From Mastigias papua (taxonomy: Eukaryota; Cnidaria; Scyphozoa; Rhizostomeae; Mastigiidae): a stretch of 64,000 nt of DNA. The position numbers were made by a program, and so were the translations under genes. Under the pieces are notes generated by a model. It was given only the letters and a program-made list of their open reading frames with translations. It did not search any database and was not told the origin of the DNA. The stretch's first letter is position 1. Each line of letters starts with the position of its first letter. Shown one piece after another: positions 1 to 11,654 of the stretch. The DNA lies in contig OZ025279.1 in assembly GCA_964019165.1 (NCBI GenBank), forward strand, positions 1,858,501-1,922,500. The letters are read 5' to 3'.

Positions 1-7
1 TTTATGC

Positions 8-1702
8 TCAAATATAGAAACCATACACCTCTAATTCACAAATTTGAATGAGATCACTGGTATTGATGCTAGTATTAACTGTGACATATCGTGCAATCAT
101 TTCTCCTGGACATGCTACCTCCATAACATTGCTATTATTTTGAAAAACTGAGTTTAACTGACAAGGAGGATTTCCTATTCCACCATTATCAAAGAGATTT
201 CCCACACGAACATCGACTGATTCCATTGATCTGTATTGTGCTTCGATGCTTTGGATCCTGACAGACCGGATCACAGCAGCCGCTAGAAGATCGACTCTGA
301 GCCAAGCTTTTATTTGCACTGCTGAAGAGGCACAGACGGAAAAGCCAGTTTCATTATTTCCATCAACAGCCAGAGAGGCATTGCCTCCATGTGCATAGAA
401 ACTGGACATAGTGGAAGGCTTCCCCAAAGCAAGATTTTGTAGCTGTCGAATTGCGATCTTTTCTACAATCAAACAAAATCCATAATTTCACTATTTAGAT
501 ATATTTTTGTTTTGTAAAGGCAACAGGATTTAGAAGAAATGAAAAGTGAAAGTGCGAGAAAATAGCCCACCCGAACGGGATTCGAACTCGCAACCCCTGA
601 CTACCCTAGACTAGTATGGGGTTGAGAGTTCAAATCCCGCTCGGGTCGGCTATTTTCTCGCACTTTCACTTCTCAAGTATTTTGGTAACTGTAACCTCCA
701 ATAAATTCTTCCTTGAAAGCACAGAATAAACCTAGCTGATCAACACGTCTTAATATCGGTTTTACATAAATAATTTTAGTGCCACTTCATCCTGCAAATC
801 TTTTATTAGTTCATATTGTCGGTGTAGTTAAAACACTAAGCATAAAGCAAGCATCACGGACCCCTTGAGAAGAAGAGAGAAGTTTTGAATAGAAAATGAA
901 ATAATGCGGGATTTACATAGGAAACAATGGCCATAGTCAGTCGTGTTTCCTGTTCAAATGAGATAGTAAGAAGACCACTCTGCAATTCTATCTCTTGTCT
1001 ATCCGTTCCTTTACTGTAGTAAGTACTTATGTAGTAAATTACGCTTGGATAAGAAGACCAAAGTACACGTCAGTACGTAGTCTGATATAAAACTTTCTCT
1101 GATTATATGGGGGAAAGCAATATCTTGCTACGCTGGGGAGCTTTGGAATCTAACGGGAATTCAAAAACACGATGCCTCTTTTAGTGTAAACTTACCGCAA
1201 CAAGTGCAACGTCCTTACTTATAATATATTTCATATCCAGCAATAATGTAGATAAGAGATTTTATCTTTAAGCAGGCAGATGTAAAACTTAATTCAGCTA
1301 TATTTTTGACAATCTGTTGCTATCAGAAAGCAAGATGTTAAAAATTGCCAACAGCCAGAAGCCTAAGCAATATAATGTCAGCCGGATGAGCAGAGACATA
1401 CCTGGCAAATTATTAAAAGCCAATTTCTTCCAAATTGCTAACATCTTCTCCATCTCATCATTAGAAACCTCACCATAAACTGCATTATACTGCTGTGATT
1501 CATTGCGTTGCATGACATTAGTACATTGAACTCCTCGTTCACATTGAAAAAATGCTTCATGTATTATTGGCCTTGCTTGAGGTGATCCATTTTGTACAGT
1601 TGCCCAATTACCCAGGTCTTTAACAAGCTGGAAATAGGAGCCACACAGTCCTGATCCAACCATAGCCAATGCAATGAAGCAAGCTGCTGTTCTTGAATTC
1701 AT
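8..1702 (-). CDS. Secreted F-type lectin-like protein, copy 1 (two exons)
   Basis: Two exons, 1402-1702 and 8-462, join in phase 1 to encode about 251 residues. The donor reads CCAG|GTATGT and the acceptor TTGTAG|AA. Exon 1 starts at MNSRTAACF, has a hydrophobic signal core (FIALAMVGSGL), and then a short domain with FFQC-x5-C. Exon 2 is an F-lectin (fucolectin) jelly-roll: it begins NLALGKPS and shows NASLAVDGN, WLRVDLL, DVRVGN, GNPPCQ and a CELEVYGFYI end. By family knowledge the protein should be exported and bind glycans. The usual fucose-binding His and the RGDCC motif are absent; the segment there reads SIEAQYR. Two cysteine pairs remain possible. This is the most divergent exon 1 of the array (NNLPG instead of NILPG, no SHFQ). 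It is the last gene of a head-to-tail minus-strand array. The ligand is unknown. Confidence 0.85.
544..671. repeat. Palindromic tRNA-derived repeat in the intron of lectin copy 1
   Basis: Two arms in inverse orientation start AAGTGAAAGTGCGAGAAAAT and end with its complement. Each arm carries a tRNA-like B box and T-arm (GGGATTCGAAC on one side, GTTCAAATCCC on the other) next to a GCTCGGGT acceptor-like stretch. It looks like two 3' halves of a tRNA-derived SINE joined head to head, able to fold into a long hairpin. A related single arm lies at 29764-29832. It is not a complete tRNA gene. Confidence 0.6.
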
Positions 1703-2242
1703 CTCACATTAATTTTACTTCGTCTTGTTTAGGATCAGGTAAGTTCTCCTTCTAATTCGTTGATTGAAATTTGTGTACTGTTCAACAGTGTGATCTGTCC
1801 GTCAGCAGCTCACAGCGTTCATTCATGGTCTTTACTTCATTTCTGTCAGTTTCTTCATCTTTTAATCCAATCTTGGTTATCTATACTGAATTCTAATAAC
1901 ACCTTTGTTGCATATTTCTAATCACATGAACAGGTGCATTCTCACCAAGAAGGTGGTTGCTATTTGGTCTAGCTACAGCTATTCAAACGATGATGACAAC
2001 ATGATGAAGTAAGTAAACACTTTTACAAAGCGCTTACATCCTTCAAGGAGCAAAGACAACTCTTCATTACCATTTCTTTTATCAACTGATTTTATCCATA
2101 CCACTATATAGGTAATCTATGCACTAAATACAGACGCTCTTCTGTTATTCACACAGGTGTCTGGTTGTAGTCATGATCGATTCAAATTTGATTTGATCAA
2201 CCAACAGGAGAAGCATTAGCAGCAATGACAGCAGTTATGTCT

Positions 2243-2640
2243 CAGGGGGTACTTCCTACTTTTGTATACGGGGAGTCCTTGTCAATATTTGTGGCCTGGG
2301 ACTTCACAAAACAAAGTATTTGGGGTCTGTGAAGCACTGCTTTAAAAGGAGCCAATATTTGGAGTTTGAACACTACAGCGTAAGAAAAATTCAATATTTG
2401 GAGCCTGAGAATCGACAACGAAGTTGTAAAAGATGGTTGAACAGGGGTTGAAGATATGAAGTTGTGATATTCAACAAAATTTTATAAAATTGGTAATCCA
2501 AAGTATATTCTAATAGATAGGGTCTGAAAATTTTGAGACTCGATATTTGACGTTTCTCAAAGCTGAGACTCAATATTTGGGGGTCAGCAGCAAATAGCTG
2601 ACATAGGCTCCCCGTATAGAGATGTGGGGAGTGCCCCCTG
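2243..2640. mobile_element. CAGGGGG-ended non-autonomous DNA transposon
   Basis: The ends are CAGGGGGTAC and GTGCCCCCTG, and the inverted similarity continues further in (ACGGGGAG against CTCCCCGT). The interior repeats the motif CAATATTTGG or close variants about five times and has no coding potential. The paralogous flank near 9080-9110 lacks it and reads straight through (GCAGCTATGCTCTGTTATT), so it inserted after the two units separated. A TATGT(T)CT-like stretch on both sides suggests a 7-8 bp target duplication, now diverged. Confidence 0.7.
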
Positions 2641-2879
2641 GAAGATATGTTCTGTTATTATTAATCTTTGCCAAGCATCAATATAAAGCTTTATAAGCAA
2701 ACATCAATATCACATGGATCACACTTTGAAAGGAAACTTATCGTGTTGTGAACAAAAGGACTGCTTACCAAAAGCAAGAATAGTTTCCAGACAGTCCTCT
2801 CCAATAGAGTTGAAATTTCCTTATACAACCCATATCCCTCAAATGTTGTGTCGAAGAGTCCTATGAATATGGACGAGAA

Positions 2880-3020
2880 GTGAGTGGTGAGTGGTGAGTA
2901 GTGAGTGGTGAGTGGTGAGTGAGTGAGTGAGTGAGTGAGTGAGTGAGTGAGTGAGTGAGTGAGTGAGTGAGTAAGTGAGTGAGTAAGTGAGTAAGTGAGT
3001 AAGTGACTGAATATCTGAGT
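2880..3020. repeat. GAGT tetranucleotide microsatellite
   Basis: Long run of GAGT units with GGTGAGT variants at the left edge and GTAAGT variants at the right. A much shorter homologous run lies at 9385-9470 beside copy 2, so the array expanded in this unit. Frames through it give Ser-Leu-Thr-His repeats, which are an artefact. Confidence 0.9.
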
Positions 3021-4170
3021 GAGTGAATGAGAAACAGTTTGATAATGTGAGCTCACAAGTTGAACAATGGATATTGCCAACCAAGTACCATCCTATGTTT
3101 GTTAACGTTATATTGGTTTGTCTATTTACGATTATCGAGTGTGTAAACGTCTGAATACCAAACTTGTAATTTGGAACTCTACTCAACTCGAAACTCCATC
3201 GAATATTTCAGAAGATGGATCTGATTGAGAGAAAGACGTATCTGTCTATTGCACGAAAAAATGGAAAAATTCTGTTGCATATTGACTGATTCTTCTGACA
3301 TATGTTGGAGTATAGAATGATAGATAACGACCAAAAAGGAGACTAAATATATAACAAGATTTCGATAAATTTACGTGATAGAAGGAACCTTGCGTTCAGT
3401 TGGTCACATTATTTAGCCAATTAGCACCTATTCATGCCTAATCAAGCTGAAGATTCCAAGGGAGAGAGCAAGCTATGAGTGATTAATGTTCGTGAATTCA
3501 TCCGTATCTTGACATATATTTAGCTTCACCTTTCGGTCATTATCTGTTTTTTCATACTCTAAAGTCAACAGGCTACTTATTTTGCTGCCTGGTTTTATCC
3601 CGATGCAATCCAGCTTATGATTGCTGCATTTCTATCCTATAATGAGTATTTATCTATTCCGTCTCATATTTGTCTATTCTCACGCTATCCAGTTAACACT
3701 CTCATTTGCTGCATTCATCTCGTCCATAATAAGTCAAGCACAAATTCACGATGTGGTAGATGCAGTTGCCATGTGCCATGTGCTAGTAATTCAAATGGCA
3801 TATATTGTCGAAACCTTATCTAGAATTTAATCTTATAAACAAATCTCAAATTCAATATGACGGGTGGCATTGGACTTTAAAGGAAATATATCTTATTATT
3901 TAGAAAGCTCTACTCACTGTGTTGTAAATTTAAATGCCAATTCCATTTATTGCAATCGCCGTCAATCAACTGCTTAGCAGGTTTTATTGATGTCAAGATA
4001 ATTCGAATACTTCTTTTCCTGTGATGTTGGGCATGATGAGAATGAAAATTCTCATTTCAAATCACAAAAGTCTGGAATATGAAGCAAACTACTTTTTTAG
4101 TAATCTAAAGGGTGATTTTTTATTAGCAGATTTTAGTAACCATCAATGCATCGCACTGCTATTAAGTCTC

Positions 4171-5912
4171 AACATTACTTCTGCTGCAGATTAGCATTTC
4201 TTGTTCAATCTACTACCAATATATGCTCAATCTTGTTCAGCAGAAAAATTGCGAAAGATTCCCTACTAATCAACCATACACTATGCTGTGCAACTTTTCA
4301 TATCTAAGTCATGGACCGCTCAAAATTCTAGAAGAATTTCTTGTGGGAAACGGTTGTCTGTTTAGAATTTTCGGAACAGACTTGCGCGCAAGGGAAGACG
4401 AGGAATGCTAGTAAGGATAGGTGCGAACCTACTGATGACTTCAAATAAAATGGGCAGAACACTGAGATTTAGGATGCATCTAAGTATCTTGGCTCCTTGA
4501 ATGTTGATGTATGAATTAATTCGGACTAGTCTGTCATACTTCTATTAGAGTTCCCATACGGTGTTAGCAATATTGACAATAAGATAAAATGATAAAATAA
4601 GATAAGATCATAGTAAAGAAATGAGTGATTTTAGCTTGTTTTCATTATGACAAATGCCCGTCCACAAAAATATAAACTTTTGTGATCAAATAAAAACAAA
4701 AAATCTGCCATAGCAACAACACAAAATACATAATGGCACTAACTCAGTGTGGCCTCACGAAAACGCTACAGTATGAACGTATTGAAACAACAAAAACGGA
4801 TAGTCTTATATCCGTTTTTGTACCAAAACGGAGGAGTGTAAACGAGTGACAGATACCTACAAAAACGGAAAAGTTTGAAACCGGAGTAGTGCTAACGGGA
4901 CAAAAATGAGAATAGTCGAGAGTAAACAGCGTATGAACTAGATGACTCGTATTCGCGTCACTTTGTTGTAGGTGACCTCTTTTCAGAGTGGTGATGCGAT
5001 ACAATGACAATTTTCTGTTAGTTACTTAATTGTCGTGGGAAACCATTTGCTCAAACAAACCATGGCTCTAGAATTATAAAAACTCGCAGGTTCAGTCCCC
5101 TTAGTTCTTTATCCTATTTATCGTCATGTAGCATATTGATTTTTTATTAGTTTATGGCAGATCATATGACAAAAATCACAGCGTTATGCATATTTCAGAA
5201 CTACATACAACTTTCTACAGTATTTCCAGTAATGAAGAAGGGCAGATTTTCTTTTTCTTGCTATTATTAGCGTTTGATATAATTGCTTTCATCAAAAGCT
5301 TTATGAAGCGTTAAGTCGTGGGCTCATCTAAAAAGTAGAAAATTATATGGGCTCCAGGCAGGGTCACTTGTGTTGCAGTTGGGCCATTGATTGATTGCAG
5401 ATGCATCAGTATACGTGAATAGAATAATACAGCTATTTACACTCGATGATAAATTAGAAGCAGTAGCTTAGTGGTCATAGGCTTCCTACAAAAGTTTGCA
5501 ACATGAAGGTAGAAGGTAGAGGTTAGTACCATATACGAGAGAGTGAGTGCCTGTTAGAGTGGAGAGCTTATGAACACTTGTGGCGTTTAACACATTCAAC
5601 TTTTTATTGGATATATTACTTCGTTAGCAAGCTGGACTCTTCAAAAGTTTCAAAAGTTTGAAAGGCTAGAGCTAAAATAAATCGCTAAGACAGAATTTGA
5701 TGCTCATTCACATAATTAAGTGAGCATTTAATGTTATGTAAACTTGCTCAGCCCTACACTGCCTGGCAATCTATTCATTTTGCAAATAATACTGTTGATA
5801 TTTCCAGTGCTAATTAAAGAAATACGCTTTATGTAAACCTATAGGTAGCTTCATGTCATCTTCATAAGAACATTGCATAAGTACCCTTTGCAAGAGTCAA
5901 TTTCTTTAAAGT
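4171..5912. other. Intergenic, no gene seen; possible decayed MITE at 4740-5030
   Basis: No conserved coding sequence. The part at 4740-5030 is richer in CG and repeats AAAACGGA in both orientations (ATCCGTTTTTGT, CAAAACGG, AAAAACGGAAAAG), which suggests a hAT-like or other MITE; its ends are not resolved. The part from about 5280 to 5912 resembles the 3' flanks of other lectin copies (for example 14570-15048 and 29630-29720). Confidence 0.4.
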
Positions 5913-8593
5913 TCAAACGTAGAAGCCGTACACCTCTAATTCACAAATTCGAAGGTAGTCATATGAACTGCTGCTAGTATAAATTGTAATATATCGTGCA
6001 ACAGTATTTTCAGGACATTTAACTTCCACAATATTGCTGTCACTTGGAAAAGCTACGTTTGATTGACAAGGAGGATTTCCTTTGCCACCATTATCAGATG
6101 AATTTCCCGCTCGAACATCGATATTTTCCATCACTCTGTATTGTGCTTCGTAGCTTAGGATCCTGATAGACCGGATGACAGCAGACGCCAAAAGATCGAC
6201 TCTGAGCCAGGCGTTTATTTCTACTTTGGAAGACGCGCAAATAGAAAGGCCTGTTGCTGTATTTCCATCAACAGCCAGAGAAGCATTGCTTCCATCATCT
6301 ATACTTGAGAGAGCTGAAGGCTTTCCCAAAGCAATATTATCTAGCTTGCGAAATATGACCTCTTCTACGATCAAACGAAACGTGCATGATTATATGGATA
6401 AGTTAAGAAAAATTGATGTAATTGATACAAACAGTAAGAGACAAAAATTTTCCAAGCCAGTTTTTAAAAACGGAAGTTGATCATACAGCAATTTTATTTC
6501 ATATATATGCAAGCACGAGCAAGCACGAGCAAGCACGAGCAAGCACGAGCAAGCACGAGCAAGCACGAGCAAGCACGATGCCACTATGGAGCTTGGAGTC
6601 TTTAGCGTCTACTCCTTTTTGATTAATTTGTGTTTCTTTTCTATTAGAATTTTCACGGTGGATTTTTCATAGATGCGCTCCTGAGAACCATTCTATTTTC
6701 CTACAATACCATGACAATACCCGTAAAGGGTTTTCTGAGTTTTAATTACTCTGACTTTTTATATCACTGTATAATTTATTCTTCCGGAATTTTTATAATT
6801 TATTCTGTAATGAAACTTTTCGCTATGTACTGAAATCTTACATTTTAAATTAAATGTATCTAATAATTTAGTTTTAGCAGTTGACTTGGATTATTTCTTG
6901 TATTTTAATGTTTATAGCTAAGTAGTGCCAAATGTTAATAAATTGATTATTAATATTATCATTATTAGTCAATCAAATTTTAATCTGACGGAGGCCTTTT
7001 CGCTGTTCTGGAAGATAAACAGGATAATTTTTCCTCCCGTGTAGGACCCAACCATGGCGGGTCATCCTACGTCACTAAATGAAGCTATCAGCACCATTCC
7101 AAGTATAAACGCGTTGTGTATGCGTCGTTCTACGTCACTAAATGAAGCTATCAGCACCATTCCAAGTATAAACGCGTTGTGTATGCGTCGTTCTACGTCA
7201 CTAAATGAAGCTATCAGCACCATTCCAAGTATAAACGCGTTGTGTATGCGTCGTCCTACGTCACTAAATTAAGCTATCAGCACCATTCCAGGTATAAAAG
7301 CGTTGTGTATGCGTCGTCCTTGTTATTGTAGTAGCTTAATGATACACTGGTTGTCCTGCAATAAACGTCAAGGCACTTAGTTATATATTACTTTCTCAGT
7401 TGAATTAATTTTAAGAATCCTCGAAACTAAATTAAGCGTCATAAAGTTAGCTCCCGAAGCTACTTTGAGCCTATCAATTTTACAATAAGAGAAATTCTTC
7501 CTTCGCACAAATATGCCGATTACTCATGTCATACTAGAAGGCAAAATGTTTCAAAAGAGATACTCTTCTAATTGTTGGAAAGTTCTATCGAAAATTAGGC
7601 ATGATTCCGCGTGAGGAAAGCTCTAGCGAAATAGGCTCCTAAAACAACTGCAAGAAGGAAAGATTCTAAAGCGAAGCCAAGCAAGGCCCAGGCGCGAAAC
7701 CAAGCTTTCATTGCAAAATATTTGTGAAAAATACCCACTGTCCTTATAAAAATAATTTTTTCTATGCATTTGTTTTCATTTTATGCTCTTTGGATAGGAA
7801 AGCTAAATCATAGACCATTGATCCCACAGAACTCTAATAGAAATCCTGTTTAGAGCCTTTTCATTTGATAAACCAGGCACAAAATTCAATAATCTACAGG
7901 TGTCTGAGATTCCGTATCCTGAAGTTCTTCCTTTCACTATGCTGAAAACCAAATAAATGCAATAGATCTTAATGAAATCCATGAACACCCTTCAAGAATT
8001 GAAGGGGCTTCAATTTCTTGAGCGAAAAATAAACGTTACAGGAAATTTCTGTTTGATTATATGCCTTGTCAGAACGAAATTTCTGCGAAAGACTACTCGC
8101 ACGACAAATTTTGCCTAGTGAAAAACAGACTTTTGCGTGCTATGTCACAACAAATTTTGAAAGAAGTAAAGAAGTTATGCAGAGAATGACAGTCTTCACA
8201 ATAATTAAATTATTCAGCAGATGGAAAAATTAAGTTACAGATATATGTAAGTATTGTGATGCAACTTGTGTCAACTAGATGAATAGAATAATTCATACCT
8301 GGCAAAATGTTAACAACCATTTTCTTCCACACTGTCGACATATTCTCAATATCTCCAGTTGAAACCTCACCATATACCACAGTGTATTCTTTTGTTTCAT
8401 TGCGTTGTATGACATAAGTACATCGAGCTTCTCTGTCACATTGAAAAAAAGCCTTATCTATTGGCCTTGCTTGGGATGATCCATCTTGTCCGATGATTGT
8501 ACCTGACTCCTTAACAAGCTGGAAATGCGAGCCACATAGTCCTGATCCAACCATAGTCAATGCGATGATGTAACTTGCTGTTCGTGAATTCAT
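5913..8593 (-). CDS. Secreted F-type lectin-like protein, copy 2 (two exons)
   Basis: Exons 8299-8593 and 5913-6364 (295 and 452 bases) join in phase 1 to give about 248 residues. The start MNSRTASYI leads straight into a hydrophobic signal core (IIALTMVGSGL). Next come SHFQLVKESG and FFQC-x5-C-TYVIQRNET. Exon 2 opens EEVIFRKLDNIALGKPS and carries NASLAVDGN, WLRVDLL, DVRAGN, GNPPCQ, ARYITIY and CELEVYGFYV before the stop. The position of the canonical RGDCC sugar motif reads SYEAQYR. The 1.9 kb intron holds a 10-bp array and a 63-bp minisatellite absent from the other copies. All landmark residues of its paralogues are kept and there is no break, so it is probably functional. The protein should act outside the cell; its glycan is unknown. 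Confidence 0.85.
6511..6578. repeat. 10-bp tandem array in the intron of lectin copy 2
   Basis: Seven near-perfect copies of AAGCACGAGC. The paralogous intron of copy 3 has only one related unit (CAAGCATGATGCCA near 15684), so this is a local expansion. Confidence 0.95.
7066..7320. repeat. 63-bp minisatellite, about four units, in the intron of lectin copy 2
   Basis: Units begin CTACGTCACTAAATGAAGC and recur every 63 bases (7071, 7134, 7197, 7260), the last one diverged. The first three give an uninterrupted 21-codon repeat, but the homologous intron sequence in copies 3 and 6 (near 15905 and 45825) is a single diverged unit without an open frame. It is best read as an intronic expansion, not a coding repeat. 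Confidence 0.9.
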
Positions 8594-10200
8594 CTCACTA
8601 CACTTAGATACTTCTAGTTGCTTAGTCTCATTCAGAACCAGATAAGTTCTTCTTATGATCTTTGATCATAGCCTGTGCAATGCTCGACTGTAGGATCTAT
8701 TTTAATTTCATGCCTTTCAATTTCTTCACTTTTTAATTCAATCTCTTTTATCAGTACTGAATTCTAATAACACCTTTGTTGCATGTTTCGAATCACATGA
8801 ACAGGTGCATTCTCACCAAGAAAGTTGCTCTAACTTTGACCTAGTTAAAACTATTCAATATAATATGATATATGTAAGTAAATACTTTTGCAAAACGCTT
8901 ACATCCTTCAAGGAACAAAGACAACTCTTCATTATCACCTCTTTTATAAATTGATTTTATCCATACCACTATATAGGTGATCTATGCACTATATACGGAC
9001 GATGCCTCTCTTTCGTTATTCACTCAGGTATCGATTTTTGATTTGATCAACTAACAGCAGAAGCATTAGCAGTAATGGCTGCAGCTATGCTCTGTTATTA
9101 GTGATATTTGCCAAGCATCAAAGTAATGCTTTATATGCAAATATCAATATCACATGGATCACACTTTGAAGGAAAACTTTAAGTTATCATGTTGTCAACA
9201 AAAGGACCGCTTACCAACAGCAAGAATAGTTTGCGGACAGGCCTCTAACTGAGTAATATTCTAGATACCATAAATCTATTCAAAAATATTTCTGCTATGC
9301 CATAATCCCTCAAAGGTTGCGTTGAAAAGTTCTTTGAATATGGATGGGAAACCAGATGCTATGGCAATAGAGCAGTACTGACGAGTGAGTGAGTGAGTGA
9401 GTGCACGAGTAAGTGTGAGAGTGAGTGTACGAGTGAATTAGAGAGTAGGTGAGTGAAATGAGTGACAGCCTAATATTGCCTTTTCACATGTTAAAAATGA
9501 GTTCTGCCAAACAAACACTATTCTATGCTTGTAAGGCATATACCATTTTTCCTGATTTCGATTACATTATGGTCTGTAGCCCAAACGTATAATCTGGGCC
9601 TTTACAGAAGTCAAACTTCCATCGAATAATTCAGGAAAGAGATTTGTTTGTGAGAAGGCCTTTTGTTTCGCTAGTCTTGATTCAAGTCAGCTTATGATTG
9701 CTGTATTTCAATCCTGCAATGAGTATTTATTTAGCCTCTCTCATATTTACTTTTTCTTGTGCTATTCAGTTAACACTATCATTGGACTGGCTACTTTTGC
9801 ACTGCATTCATCCCTCTCACAATTATCCAAGCAATTCAAATGGCATTCATTATCGAAACCCAACCAATACTTAACACCCGTTAGCTAATCTATAGTTGAG
9901 TAAGACAGGTGGCATTAGATTTTAAGGAAAGATATCTCATTAATTAGAAAACGCTAATACCTGTGTTGTAAATTGAAATGCCAATTCGGTTTATTGCAAT
10001 CGCAGTCAGTCAATCAATTAATTAGCAGGCTTCATTAATAAAAAAATAAATCGAATACTTCTTCCCTTTTGATGTTCCGCATAGTGAGAATCGCAAAACG
10101 TCTGGAATATGCAGCAAACTATTCTTAGTAATGTAGAGGGCGATTTTAATAAGCAGATTTTAGTGATCACTTCTATATTTGATTGTGACAAAATCAATAC
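8594..10200. other. Upstream flank of lectin copy 2, duplicate of 1703-4170
   Basis: Same block order as the flank of copy 1 but without the CAGGGGG element and with a short GAGT microsatellite (9385-9470). The segment 9900-10020 (AGACAGGTGGCATTAGATTTT, then TTTATTGCAATCGCAGTC) matches 3850-3980 and is more distantly related to 49650-49765 and 56890-57005. No gene seen. Confidence 0.6.
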
Positions 10201-11654
10201 TCACTGGGAGATTCTGTTTGGAACAGTAGCATACACTTAGAGATTGTGATATACCCAAAGTTCCTCTTTATCGAGGTACGGTCATGATTGAAGTCTAGCC
10301 AACCAGCCCAATACTTTCACCTAGCACCATATGTCTATTAACAAAGATTTTAGGCAGCTTGGACTTAGCGCAAGGACAAAAGTTCTCGTTGCAGGTCATG
10401 AAAATTGAAGTCCGCAACATATCCATTCTAACAAATTGTAGGACATCAGGGTTTTCTTTCCACATTCCATTTCAATAGCCATTCCTACATGTGACATAAG
10501 CACGACATAAGTAGCACATATTCTCTCTCTTTCACTCTTGGACTCACCAGTTACGGGACGACTTACTATGCTCTTCCAGTGATATCTGTCTTGTGCCTCT
10601 CTGATGAGCTAAAACCTTCAAGAATACGCTCAAGTGGCAACCGGGCTCTGTAAACCCGGCTGATGAAAAGGAGCCACTGATAGCACAAATGGTAAAAAAA
10701 CTTAATCTCATATGGAAATCTCTGTCAAGATCTATATCTTGTCTTTGTAAGCTCCTATAGAGAACACTGAGGCAAGAAGAAGTCATTTCTTCGAGTACTA
10801 CAAGGTAAAATTGTTGTTCTAGACGTTAGTTCGGGACATAATCTAATGTTTTGTCATAGCAATCTCCTCAGAATCAGCACCTACAAACATAGCCATAGCA
10901 CAAAAGATAGTTAAATTCTTCAATATGTACAGGACTGTGTTTCTTAATTGTTCCGGATGCGATCAATTTCCTTCCTAGCTGCTACCAGCTTAACAACTTA
11001 TTGTGCTTAATGTTAGGCGCACACTGGAGAAATTTGAATAAGAAAAGTGCCATTCGTGCCATATTGCTTAAGCGAAATTCTCTAGTGTGTGGTGGTTAAT
11101 CCCTAAGCACTATTGCTTTTCTAACCAAAAGTAAAATATCTACCGTGTTTGATAATTTTTTCCTTTCGTGGCATTTTGCTTACTGCAAAATTTTCTGAAG
11201 AAATACGAAATCGGTTGGCATTTGTATCATCATCTAACAAGAATTTAAATAGCATTTAATATAATTCGAACAGTAAATTTGAGAATAAATACAGAATTCC
11301 ATGAATGATATGACTAGGAATAGCTTCACATGGTTGTACCTCTTGGTCACGCGATGAATCTTCACAGAAAAAGATCAATGTATTTAAAAGTTTGATGTTA
11401 TTGAAGTCTACTAAGAATCCCATTCACAGCTCTCAAAACAAATGAATCAGTGAGGAAGGAGCTGGCACAAACTTCCCCTGATGCACGATAGGCCACTAGG
11501 AGAGAAGGACAGAGGCAGATCCAGAAGGTAATGTTCGTAAAACATCAAAGCCAAACCGAATCATGCGCAACAGAAGCGGTTAAAGCATCTCATGACAGAG
11601 AGGGGTGGAAACGAAGAGGTGAGGATTCAAAAGTGCAACTGCCTTCCCATCAGA
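10201..11654. other. Intergenic, nothing recognised
   Basis: No conserved frame, RNA or repeat with clear ends. The stretch 10540-10790 is somewhat less AT-rich and open on the minus strand for 80 codons, but the translation resembles nothing I recognise and has no second copy here. Confidence 0.3.

Larger units (their letters stand above)
1703..4170. other. Upstream flank of lectin copy 1, part of the duplicated unit
   Basis: No convincing gene. Large parts match the flank of copy 2 at 8640-10200 in the same order, for example the block after AACACCTTTGTTGCAT, the stretch around GCCAAGCATCAA, the GAGT microsatellite, and the segment reading GGTGGCATT(G/A)GA near 3860. The only large difference is the insertion at 2243-2640. 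Open frames here translate the microsatellite or are not conserved between the copies. Confidence 0.6.

Noticed and set aside
565..650. tRNA gene
   Set aside because: T-arm-like sequence is present twice in inverse orientation, but neither arm has a D-arm/A box or a complete cloverleaf.
2691..3186. Minus-strand frames rich in Ser-Leu-Thr-His repeats
   Set aside because: They translate the GAGT microsatellite; the homologous stretch near 9.4 kb has no such frame.
6175..6480. Plus-strand frames opposite the lectin exons (also near 15287, 21922, 31281 and 45224)
   Set aside because: They are antisense shadows of conserved minus-strand F-lectin exons; similarity between them follows from the true coding strand.
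7054..7272. 72-codon plus-strand repeat protein
   Set aside because: Translation of the 63-bp intronic minisatellite; no conserved frame in paralogous introns.
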